Positions 21,801 through 34,000 of a DNA stretch of 64,000 bases are shown piece by piece. Under the pieces are notes generated by a model. The model searched no databases and was not told the DNA's origin. It was given only the letters and a program-made list of their open reading frames with translations. Position numbers and translations under genes: made by a program. The stretch is from Penelope pileata. Taxonomy: Eukaryota; Chordata; Aves; Galliformes; Cracidae. Position 1 is the stretch's first letter. Each line of letters begins with the position of its first letter. Location: NCBI GenBank assembly GCA_013396635.1, contig WBMW01005494.1:36910-100909 (forward strand), read 5' to 3'.

Positions 21801-24800
21801 TGGAAAATGGTGTCTGCTTACAGCAAGGGTGCTTTTACACAACTGCAGCTTTCACAGGTCTCTGGGAAGCAAACACGAATCACTGCAAAGAGGGAGCACA
21901 GGGAGGAAAACACCTGCAAAACCCTTGATACAAGGAGGAGAAGAGTGCTGGGGACCATGTGCCCTAACAGCAGCAGGGGCCCCTCACCTTTACAGGGTGG
22001 GACCTGGGGTCTGCAGGCAGCGAGCGATGGAGCTAGATGTAGCAGATGCCTTGGTTCTCCACCCGGTGCTTGCAGAGGAGTTGCAGGCAGCGCCGGCTGG
22101 AGCTGCGCCACGGGACCGCTCACGCGTGGCTAACGTGCCCGGGGAGCACGAGCCGATGCGAGGGAGGAGGAAGAGGAGGGCTGGCACAGCACGGATGGGA
22201 GGGGAGGGTGTTTCTGCTGGGAAGCCTGAGAGACAAAGGAATGAAGCATTTTGAGGGAAAATTGAGCCGTTTGAAGCTTTTTTTTTTTGAAATCTACCTG
22301 ATGGCTGGAGGTGCATGAAATGGCGTTTTGGTGGCAGGAGCTAGCCATGTCCCCCGTGGGGACACCAGCTCTGTGGGACCTGCTGCTGAATGGAGGCTTG
22401 GAAACCAGGCTGAAGAACAAAGCCCTGCTCAGGGCTCCTGTTTTGCTTCGTGTGCAGTCTCATGTGAGGGGGCCGGGACATGGAACGTCCATGGAAATGA
22501 TCGCAGTCTTAAATTAATTGAACTTAATTAAATTAAATTAATACATGGCATTCAGAATTCTTTTAGTAATTAGACTTTGTCTGATCTTAAATGCATCTCA
22601 ATATTTGCAAGGCACATCAGCCAGCATAAAGGCAAGAGTCAGGCAATCAGTCCAACCTCCAGCAAACTGATGTGGGGAAAAATCAGAGTGTGTCTGCAGA
22701 GGGACAGGGGTCCTCTCGCTGTTTTGGGTTTCCATTTTCCTCCCTTTTCTCTGCTTGGTCGGTGATGCATGAGCTGTTCTCCAGCCAGTGGGTATTCCTG
22801 ACAGATTAAGAATATTTCCTGGAATTGAATAGAGCTATTTTCAAAACCAAAGGAGAGGGGAAGAGCCAGGTTGTTCTGAGTATTGACGATGCCTTCTCCA
22901 AGCACTCTCCCAAAAGGCAGATGGATTTGAAAGTCCTATTTTCTTTTTCTGCAATGAGATCATCCTTTAGCAAAGCATTTTGGGAAGATCAGTGTTGGGC
23001 ACCATGTTCCCAACCCCACAGGTTGGGATGCTACTTCACTCCTCCGCACACCAAGGCGTGATGGTCCTTGCTTGGCTTGCATTGTGTCTTCCATTTTGGG
23101 TCCCATCCGGGCTCTTCCATCCCATGGTGCTGTGTCTTTGACCTCTGCTGGGCTGCACCTGCTCTGCACTGGGTTGGAGATGGGCTCTTTGCCTACTTTA
23201 TGGTGTGGATGTAATGGTGTCCTCAGGGCTTTTGAGGGGAAGGACAAAGAAGCAATTTTGAAGATGCTATGAACTCAGCGGAGCTTGCTGGTCCTGTGAG
23301 GAGATGGTCCTGGTAGATGGGTCTCTCTTTGGGCTGAGAATATGCTGAAATGCTCAAAATGGCGTTTTTTTCTCAGTGCTTTCTCTGCGAAGAATGAACA
23401 ATGTTGAGGGGGCACGGGTACAGAGTAAATGCATCTGATCTATTGTTTCCACCGCATTTATGAGCTCCCACATAAAAGACTTACCTTTCACTAGTATGAT
23501 TAAGAAAAGGCCAATGTAGCTTTCCTGCCCACTGGAGCATGAAGCGTGTTTAATTTAATAATGCTGATAAATCTTAAAGCCAGGAGCATTTGGCTAACAC
23601 ATGACCCACTTTTTCAATCAATTGGAAACATTTACATAACGGCCAGCTCCAGGGTCCCTATCTGAAGGGTAGGGAGCACGGGGCAGTAGTCATGGCAGTG
23701 GGAGGTGGTATAGGACGTTTGGTGAAAGCAAAAGCAGTGAATGTGGTGTGGCCATGGAGGGAAAGCCATGGCCCACCTCCCTGGAGCTGCTGCGCCTGCA
23801 CGGAGCAGCGCGCCCGGCACGGCAGCTCTCCCTGTTTGTGGCAGCCCCGTTTCCATTCAGCCATTCTCTTTTCAGAGGACATCATCTCCCTGCTCACCAC
23901 ATGGTTCTTGTCCATTTTCAGTTTTGTAAGAGCCTGCTGGAAGAGGACATTTTCTCTCAAACCTATCTCCTGGCCGTTTGGGCACTGCGGCATATTTATA
24001 CATCCCAGCTGCCTCTTTGCATTAAAGTAATACCAAGCATGGGTTTGCCTCCCCATTTTTGGCCACAGAAGCTCTGTATGAGCACAGGAAAATACCAGAT
24101 ACTTGTGATGGAGATGAAGAATCTCCCATCTGACATGTACTGAGGGTTTAGATAGCATGGAGGAGAATTGCTGTAAATCTCATGGCATTGCATGCGGGGG
24201 GATGCTGGCACCTTCCTTGGGACAGGACTGGTGTCCCCAAGCAGTAGGCTGCAGAGACGTTTCACATGCACAGAGATGCTGCTAAGGAGACAGCAGGAAG
24301 GAAAACGAAGGATTTGTTTCCGTGCTCTATTTTCCCCTGCCTCCAAAATACCTGTGGCATTTTTCCCTCTAGAGGGCAGAAGAGGAGAGAGAGAGAATGG
24401 GAAGGAAAGGGAACACGTCAGTGCCTGGAAAACTGGCAGAGGTTTCACTAGATCCATGCAAAGCATGTGCAGCTGGAAATGACATGTGTTCCTCAGACAC
24501 AGCCCCGGATGAAAACCCAGAACTGCAGTAATCAGGACACCACCTCGGCCCTTCTGCTCCTTGCTCTTGGGCTCTGATGGATATTTTCACTTACCGAAGA
24601 GCTGGCTTTTTCAAAACCTACTGCTCCAGATTTTCAGAGTGGCCATTCATGCTCAGAATGGTGAATTTGGGTTTGCTGGATGGGTGCCCTTTTAGGTCTC
24701 AGCTCTGCAGTTGGTCCTTGGCCAGGCTGTTCCACCAGCTCCCTGCTCCCTCGCCCATGTGCTGATGGTTTCGTCATTCTCTGGGGTGGCAGAGATAGGG

Positions 24801-24864
24801 GTGGTGAAGCCATGAGGAGGGCAGGCGTGCCCCAGTGACCCCCACCCTTGTGCCCTGTCCCCAG
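18876..24864. other. Non-coding stretch, nothing recognised
   Basis: No coding exon is found. AT-rich TTAATT-type words occur at 22500-22570. A TAATTTAATAATGCTG-containing segment at about 23470-23640 has the look of a conserved non-coding element, but this cannot be shown without alignment. Confidence 0.5.
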
Positions 24865-24941
24865 GTGATACGGCCGTGCCACTGCCTCCTCCGGCGCCGG
24901 GGCTCCATCTCACCGACACCGTCTCCAGTCCCCGGTAGGAA
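24865..24941 (+). other. PCBP3: PCBP3 5'-UTR part of the first coding exon
   Basis: A good acceptor (TGTGCCCTGTCCCCAG) ends at 24864, and 77 bases follow before the start codon. An in-frame TAG at 24936-24938 lies two codons before the ATG, so no N-terminal extension can be read through this exon in this genome. An alternative acceptor (CCGTCTCCAG) would start the exon near 24930. Confidence 0.6.
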
Positions 24942-25010
24942 ATGGAGTCGAAGGTCTCCGAAGGCGGCCTCAACGTCACCCTCACCATCCGGCTGCTGAT
25001 GCACGGCAAG
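24942..25010 (+). CDS. PCBP3: PCBP3 coding exon 1
   Basis: Encodes residues 1-23, beginning MESKVSEGGLNV and ending LLMHGK at the start of KH1. The donor is AAG|GTAACG and the phase is 0. The start is supported by the family N-terminus and by an in-frame stop two codons upstream. Confidence 0.97.
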
Positions 25011-28000
25011 GTAACGCCTCCCAGCAGGGCTGCATCCCCACCCCCTGTCCCGTGTGGGTTATCTTCATGTTTTGCAATGCCGTTTATTCTGTGTCTTTTT
25101 TTTTTTTTNTGGAAAGGTAAGCGCATACTGTAAATGTCTGTTTAGGTAAATATTTCCTGCAGCTTCTACAGCCTGTGCTGGGGTAGATGCCAGTTATCTC
25201 CCTTATATCCCTCAAATGTTCAGCCTGCATGAACTGCATTTGTGACAGAAAGGATGAGAGACACAGAGAGAGGTCAAAGACTGCTCCTCTGAAAAGACTG
25301 AGCTGACCTAGGACCAATCCTGGCTGCTTCACTGCGGTGGCAAATGGATGCTCATCCTCATATTGCTTGGAATTGCAAATGAAATAGGTTCACTAAGGTT
25401 AAGAAATGTGATGCAAACCAGTTTAAATTCTTGGCTCAGAGGCCACAGCATGTGCAGAGAGCTTCACGAGGTGCCTCTGCTCCGTGGTGCTTGCCATGGT
25501 AAAGTCCTGGCTGCGTGGGACTGGCTTTTTGGAGGCTTTGAAAGGCAGGTTTGTGGTAGCAAAGATTTGCAACATGAACACCTTATTCTTTATGCTTGTG
25601 CCTTATTTAATCATCAATTTGCCAGGCCTGGAAAGAATCACAGCTGTACCTGTTTTGTATCTCATGATGTTAGGGCTCTCCACAGATACTAGAGCAGAAA
25701 CCACTCTGACAGGCCGTCTTTTTTGATCATCTGCCCAGTTCCAGAGCATATCCTTGAGGCTTTCCTCCTAATGGGAAATTCAGAAAGGAAGGAGTAAGAT
25801 GCAGTGTGCTATTTTGTCTGTGTCATGCCTTGCAGACACGGGAGCAGGGCTATGGAGGGCAGGGTTTGTACTGTCAGCAGTTCAGCTCACCCGTCACATG
25901 GGGATGGAGGGCTGAGCATCATAGAGCTGCTCTGCGTTGTTTGGAACGGTTGTTTTGAAGGTATAAGTCTCGAGGTTTTACAGTGGCCTGGGTTTCTGCT
26001 TCGTTTTTCAGAAAGGAGAGACCGTGAAGAAGATGCGTGAGGAGGTGAGCAACTCTGATCCATAAAACGATTTGTAAGAGGGGTGTGAGGAGTGGGGAGG
26101 GCTGCCATCTCTCCTTCTGACCAGAGCTGTCCCGACGGCTCGCTGCCCTGTGAGAGACGTGCAGTTGTGACTCCCACCTTCAGTCGCACCCAAAGACACC
26201 CAACCCAGCTGTCCCCACGGCAATTTTGCCCCGTTTTATCACTCCCCACTCAAACTCCTCTCATGTTTAATGGGAATTTTCCAGAGATAAGATCTTTCTA
26301 TTTCTGAAACAGTGAAATAAAATTGCTCATGAAACGCAAGAGTTTGCCCAGAAGAGTTTGCGAAAAGAAGAGCAGCACTCTTCTTTTTGCAAACGATACC
26401 ATGAGCCACTCTTGCCTTGACAGCAGGGGCTTGCGTTGCAGTAAAAGATCAAAGTCAGGCGCTTGGAAACCCTTTTTGGGAGGCAGGAAGGCAGGGCTGG
26501 AGGTGTCACAGGGGCAAGGGTGGGATTTTTTAAGGTCAGATGGGATGTCTTCAGGGAGCAAGTGCGTTTTGTGCTCCTGGGTTTCTGCTGTTGGGTGCTG
26601 AAGAGCCGGCTCAGACAAAGGGATGCACTGGGGACTGTGTCCAGTTGCCTGGCTGTGGCTGCTCCAGGACTGCCCTTCTCTTTCCAGAGCGGGGCAAGAA
26701 TCAATATCTCAGAGGGAAACTGCCCCGAACGGATTGTGACCATCACCGGCCCCACCGATGCCATCTTCAAGGCTTTCGCCATGATCGCCTACAAATTTGA
26801 GGAGGTGAGAAATGGGGCTCCTTTTCCTCGGGAGGGCAGAGTGCAAGGGTCTGCATCCAGCTCTGTGGCCAGCAGTGCAGCTGGGTGCCTCCAGCCTACA
26901 TGTGCCTGGTTGGACTCGCTCAGCTGGTGCACAACCTTGGCACAAAGCCTTCCAGCGGCTCCAGACATCTCTAAATGGACAAGAACTGAGACCAGCCTGG
27001 GTCTGGAGGATGTGGCCCCTCTTTCCTAGCTCAGGGCATTTGGGTTGGGCTGGGTGGCAGATGTCTGTGCTGGGGGACGAGGGCTGATGTATTCTCTTCC
27101 TTCTCCAGGACATAACCAACTCCATGAGCAACAGCACTGCTACCAGTAAACCTCCGGTGACGCTGCGGCTGGTCGTACCAGCTAGTCAGTGTGGCTCGCT
27201 GATTGGCAAGGGAGGCTCCAAGATCAAGGAAATCAGGGAGGTAAATCAGACCTGTCTTAGTTACTGCGTGTAACCACAGCTCCTCAGAGCTGGTCTGCAT
27301 CTTTGGAAAGGAGGACCCTCACGCACTGGCATCATGCATCAGTTCCCGGGATGGCCTCTGCTGATGCAGGAGCAGTGCCGTGGGATTTGCCCCATGGGAT
27401 TTGTCATGTCCCCAGTGGCACAAGGTGGCTGCGGCTCGCTGGGGGCACGTGGCACTGGAGCTGGAGCCGGCTGCGGGGAGAGGGGATCAGCATTGGGATT
27501 CCTCCTTCTCTCTCTTTCTGTCTCCAGTCCACAGGTGCTCAGGTTCAAGTGGCAGGGGACATGCTGCCCAACTCCACGGAGCGGGCGGTGACAATCTCGG
27601 GGACACCTGACGCAATTATCCAGTGTGTCAAACAGATCTGTGTGGTGATGCTGGAGGTACAGTCTGTAACAAAGGGGGTAAAGTATATAGGACAAAACCT
27701 GCCCAGCACCACAACAGCGCTGAGAGCTGTGGAGCGTGTCCTTGTCACTGTTCACCACGTGTTAGTGGACCACTCTCATTTCTTGGTACCTTCGTTCAAA
27801 ACCCACCCCCTATGTCTTCCCCACCGTGTTTGTGTGGTTTCTCTAGAGTGCCAAACTGGAAGCCAGTTGGGTGCCTGAAAGGAGAAGGTTTGTGTCATGG
27901 CACCAGGAGGCTTTAGGAGAGAGGGGTGCTGGGAGGAGGCAGCTGAGAGGGTGCAGAGGAAAGGGAGCTGTGGGCATGAGCCCAAGCCCGAGCTCCAGTG

Positions 28001-31000
28001 AGGCAGATGAGGAGAGGTGATGAGGAAGACTGGTGCTGCACAGGAACCATAGAGCATGGACGTGTGACCAGGATGCAGTTTTCTGCGAGAAATTCTTCTC
28101 GAAGTCCTCTACTGTGAGGCAATGCTGCCATACTCATGGCTTATTGCTGGAGCTGACTGCAGCCACATCCATGCCTCCTGCCCTGGAGAAGCTCAAGAAG
28201 GAGCCCACCACTGCCAGGACACAGGGACGTCCCTGGCATGGACACTGCTTTGCTGGGGGGCCCCAGTGCCACTGCCCCTTCATAGCAGGGAGGAACACGT
28301 TTCATGGAATCACAGAGTGGTTGAGGCTGGCAGGGACCTCTGGGCCCCTCTGTCCCACCCCGTGCCCCAGCAGAGACACCAAGAGCAGGTGCCCAGCACC
28401 ACGTCCAGGCAGCTTCTGGAGATCTCCAAGGAGGAGACCCCAGCGGGTCCCTTTGCCAGGGCTCTGTCACCCACACAGCACAGCAGTGCTGCCTGATGGT
28501 CAGAGGGAACCTCTTGTGCTCCAGAGTGTGCCCACTGCCCCTGGTCCTGGCACTGGGATGTGTTTGCTGCTGCAGGAGCCCTGGATGAGGACACCAGTGG
28601 AGACGAAGCTATGCCAGCCATAAACAACTGCAGCTCGACTGTAACATGGCAAGAGGAGAATGGCCACGAACCTCACTGCTGACCTCTACTGGCACTGCTG
28701 CTCACATGGGCACACTGTGCTGTTAGAGGAGCGGGATTCAGCCATGCAGTGGCTCCTGGTCATGCTCTGTACTGTGGCAGAGACAGGCTTGAGGCGATGC
28801 TCACGGTGTGTCATAAATCTTGGGTGGCTGCTGTTCTCACCAACCAAAGCAAGGGTTGGTACTCCCCTGTGTGTCTCAGCAATGGGAAAGAGGAAAAAAA
28901 AATCAAAACATTAATTTTCTTGCAATCTTAAATCTGGAAAGTCTCCCAGCTTTAACAGTTTGCAGAGATGCTCCTTCTAGCTTTTGTGTCTCCAGTTACC
29001 TTACCACAGAAATTGTCACTCGTCCCCTCCAAGATTTGCAATGCCGTCAGGGAAGGAGCAGGTTTGTGATTGTACATGCTGTGCTCTGATCGTGCAGCCT
29101 TCCTACGTGCTAGTGCTAAGCATGGAGAGTTGGATCTGCCACTTGGCTACAGACAGGCATGTAGAGAAAAATGATGGAGTTTTCTACAGGATAGTGTGAT
29201 TTACACTGCCTGTCCTTACACATCATTAGCAGCTGGACCATTTTGCCTTCGGTAGAACCAGAAGGCTTTTATCTGAAATCTCTCACGATCCCCAGAAATC
29301 TCCAAGATGTCAGCACTCCTGGTGCTGGCACCTGCCTGGCTGCTCCCACAGACTGCTTCTAGCACGCAGCTTCGGGATAAGATCTGCAGAAATACACAAG
29401 GATGCGGGAGGGGTCGGGCAGCTCGAGCCCTGCACAGCATCCCCGGGGCAGGATGCTCGGCCCTGCTGGGGCGTGCACAAGCCACGCTTACAATGCCCCG
29501 CAGCAGCTCCTGGGGCTTGCTGGGGCTCTTGATGCACAAAGAAGAGCAAGATTTGATAGTCCCTTCCAACTTGGGATATTCCGTTCCGTTTGGATGCAAG
29601 GAAAGCTGCTGTGTGGAGGAGCAGAGCAAAGGCAGGGAAGTGGCAGAGCCCTGGGAGGTGTTCCAGGATGCTGTGTGTTGGCAGGAGAACTCCGGAGGGT
29701 GTCCTTGTCCATTCAATGCCCATTTTCCCCATGTCTTCCTGTCCAGAAACGCTGTCCATGGCACGGGGTGGAAGCCTGTGCTCCGTCGGGTGCTTTCTAA
29801 CACTCTTTTTGCCGCTGTTTCAGGAAAGCTTTCTAATGTTCTCTCTCCCTTTCCTTGTCCCTTTTCCTAGTCCCCACCAAAAGGTGCCACCATTCCCTAC
29901 CGCCCAAAGCCCGCCTCCACCCCTGTCATTTTTGCAGGTGGTCAGGTAAGAGCCGACCCGCTTGCAGCCTCCACTGCCAACCTCAGCCTTTTACTGCAGC
30001 ACCAGCCGCTGCCCGTTAGTGCACTCAGGTTTCTTGCCTTCTGACTTGCATGGTGTCATCCCATCCGTGTCGCCCCGCGGCAACCGGACCGAAAGCTCCT
30101 TGCAGAACCGCTGGGGATGGGGATGGGTCATGGGTCTGTCTGCTTAAAATGCTGATTTTGCGCATAGTCACAACTCCAGGAGACCCGGCTCAAAAAGCAG
30201 CTTGATTTCTCTTTAATGTACCCAAATTCAGCATTTGCTGGTGGCAGAGCGAGGGGCAATGTGCATGCTCTGTGAATGTTCCCTATTTTCCGGCTTCACC
30301 AGTCTAATTAAACACAACTTGCCATATTGCAAATTGCTCCCAGGTTGGCCAGGCTCCTTCCAGCCTCCCCAGGGCTGGGCTCTGGGCTTAGGGCAGCTTC
30401 CATGGGAAGGCTGATCCTGCAGCTACTGCTCAGCCAGCTCAGTGCTGCCAGCAGGAAACCACTGCTGCAAGAATGAGCCTCACCCATAGCCGTGGGACAG
30501 CCTGCACCACGCTGCCTTCAGTGGCTAAGCCAATGCTTGCGTGGTTTCTGGCAGCTCCTGCAGGGGATGGCCAACTTCTGTGTGCAGAACAGCCACCAGC
30601 TTCCATATTGCAATATGTGCCCTAAGCCTGCACACAGTTCCTGTTCCCAGTTGCTGTTGTGCCTCTCGGTTAAGCTAATGAGCAATTGTGTCCTTAAAAT
30701 GTGTCGGGAATGAGCTTAAAGCCTGGAGAGCACCACTGGGTTGGCCATGACCTGACAGGTGTCACCTGGTGCCACCTCCTCCACCACACAAGCTATTCAG
30801 TGTTCTCCCAACCCATAATACGTAGCAGAAGGGCAAGCCCGAAGCACAGGCTACATCAGGCAACCATCCAGTGGTCATTGCCAGCATCAGGACAAGTGCT
30901 CCGTATGGGTCCCTTCCAACTCGGGATATTCTGTGATTCTAAGTGTCTCGTGCAGCCTGAGCAGCCGTCCTGGAAAAGAGCTTTGGGTCCAGCTGCCCGG

Positions 31001-34000
31001 TGAGCAGTATTTCTCAAAAGGGAGAGTAAGGGGCAGCCCCCCCCTGCTGCCGGGGGTGCTGTGGGATGCAGCGAGCACCTTGTCCTCGCCACCCTGGCAG
31101 CTCCTCGTGGTCTGGGCTGGAGTGAGAGGCTCCATCTGCATCTACAGAAGGCACCTCCCTGCCTTTCGTTTTGCTGCTTCTAATCAATGTTTCTAATCAA
31201 AAGCCAAAGGCCAAATGAATCTGCTTGGAAACGCTGAACTTCTTCACAGGGCTCTGCCTCCCTCCTGAAGGCTTTTCAGGCTCTTCCTGGCACTAAGGGC
31301 TTCACTGTTTGCGAATGATGCAGCAAATTCGCAGCAGGTGTTGAGATTTTATTTTCTGCCTCTTTCTGGCTGTCTTTACTCTCCCTTAATAAAGTGCTAT
31401 CCATTACACCATTTCTTTCAGAATCATCTGAATGGTGTGTCAGCTAGTGAGATACATCTTGCTAGCTGGTTAAATCCAAACTACTGGGCACTCGCGTGGC
31501 TCTTGATCCACATTTTCAGGTTATTTACAAAAGAGGAGGGATTACTACAAGTGATGGTAAAACCAGTGAAGTCTCTGCCCAGCCAACATCTGCATGGATT
31601 TGCCCATTATAAGTCACGGGACGTGTCACGGCAGCCTTGCTGCATGGCCGTGCACCGCCCCAGCAGGGTGCTGGAACACATGGGGGATTTGGAGCCCACG
31701 GGGAGCGATGCACCTTAAAGGATGGCACGGCTCCCTGCGCTGGGATGCACGCTTTGGTGCAGAGGGCAGTGGTGATGCTATCGTGCACCCCTTGCACAGA
31801 GCTCTGTTGTTGAGCACATTCCATTGCAGCCTTGTCTTCCGCCTCCATGCAGTCCTGGGAGCTTGGAAGTTTTGGAAGAGCCAAACCTCTTCCTCTGGGC
31901 TGGCTGGGGCTCCCCTTCAGCCTGAAATCCAGCAGGCATCGCTGGTTGTGTCAGATAAGGTGCAAGCCCAGAGCTGGCAGGGCTTCGTCCCCTCCTGCCA
32001 CCACTAATATCCTCTGTTTTTCTTTTGCAGGCCTACACAATTCAGGGACAGTACGCTATTCCACACCCAGATGTGAGTTTTACCTTCATTTTTCTTATAC
32101 CCTGTAATGTCACCTGCATGCTACTGTTAGATCACATCATATTAATATTAGGCAATAATATTAATAGCATATTCTCAAAGTAACTGGCCGTGTGTAGAAT
32201 CCGTAGCACCTTGAGTAGCCTTTTAACCTGATAACTATTAATTCTGAGGACTTGGCCTGACGCTAAATTGTTTGCATTGTCCAGTGCTATCCCTTTGCTA
32301 TGAGACCAGCCACGCTCTATGCATTTTGTGCCTCAAAATGATCAAAACAAGGAAAAAATGGGGAAAAAATAGGGCCTTGTCTTCTATTTCCTCCTTGTCT
32401 TTAAAACATTGGTCATCCGATGGCTTACCGAGGTGTCTTGGTGGGATGGGGGAGCAACAAGGACATTGTTGGTCCGTGGTTTCCTCTTTGGAGCCTGGGC
32501 AGGGATGTGTTTCTTTTGTGGTGTCCTCATCTGGATGGCTAGGGGCTGGGAATGGGTTTTTCTCAGCATGAAATCTCCCTGCTCATGGCTTGCTGTGGTG
32601 CACAGCCAAGGGTGGGTTTGGGGGCCACAATGTATTTCCTGGGGGATGCACAGGGCACTTCTGTGCATTGCAGGTGCTGCTCTCGGGGCGCAGCTCTGCG
32701 GGGCCAGGTGTGGCTGGGAGCTGGGTGAGCTGGGCCCTGGGTCGTTGTGTTACTCCCTGTCTGGCTGCGTGCTCCCATGGCATCGCTGGGCACGACTGGG
32801 TGCTCCATCAGGTCTGCAGGCTGGGTTGTGTTTGTAGGAGCAGCGATTTCCCCTGCTTTTAGCAGAGGGGCACAGATTTCACTCGATTTTGGTGGTTTGG
32901 CTCTCCACTTGGTGCCAGAATATGCATGCTTTGAACAGCCTGCTGTCATTGCTGCTCAGAAGTATTCTCAATCGCATGTGTTTCTTTTTAGCTCCCCAAA
33001 GAAGAGAAATGCAGCTGCACATTGCAAGGGGTAGATCACAGTGTTCTTTGTCCCAGTTTTCCTTTGCAAACAGTGGGAACAACTTAGAGTGTCTTGTTAT
33101 TACACTCATCTGTTTGACGGGAATAGAACACATCATAGCACACACGCAGTGCTTTGAGAATATTTAAGCTTTAATCAGCGCTGGAAAAGCAGTGTCTGTG
33201 CCTCGCTGGCTGCACTCTGCCCAGCTCCCGGCAGATTTGCTGAGCCCTGGAAACAGTCGTGCGTGCAAGGGCCACACTCACCATCCTTCCTCTTGCAGCC
33301 ATCTCGTGAGGATCTGTCATTTTAAATATTGCTCCATAAACAAACCAGTCTTGAACATAGTTTCAGGGCATTACCCTTGCATGCACAGGTCTCTGCGTTT
33401 TGCAGACCCCTTTTTGCAGACCCGCGACATCGTTTCAGACACCAAAGCTGAAATGCGAGCTCCTGCCTCAATGTTCTCCCTCTGGCAAAACCTACCCAGG
33501 TCAGTGGGGGTTTTGCCTCCCAAAGGGCTTCAGCATTGCCTGGGATTGCTAAGAACCGCTATCAGAACTAGTTCTTAAAAACGTGCTGGTTCAATAGTGG
33601 GAAGGATTTTGGTGTTTGTGTTCCAGTAAAGGGGAACTGCTCGTAGGCATGCAGGACACATCTGCGGTTGATTTTGCGGAGAACAAGATAGTTCTTCAAT
33701 TAAGTCAGTGGGAAGTGAAACTACCAAGCGGGAGGTGATGAAGACCTCCTCCTGCTCCCCACTGAAGCTGACCTGTTCGCCCCCAGCCTCCGTTTTGTTT
33801 TGTTTTGCTTTAATGTGGAGCAGTGACGCCGAGCACAAAATGTATTCCAAACAAAATTCTTTCTGGGTAGCCACTGCCTGATGGGGCTCAGAAAGGTACC
33901 CGTCACGGCAAGGGATACAAGGATCTGAAATACCTACTGGCCATGGCTGAAGCCCACCTTCCCTGTGCTGCCGGGGGTCGTGCTCACAGCTCCAGTCCAA

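Larger units (their letters stand above)
27657..29870 (+). other. PCBP3 intron between coding exons 6 and 7
   Basis: Contains CR1 fragments at 28301-28600 and 29555-29590. Nothing else is supported. Confidence 0.6.
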
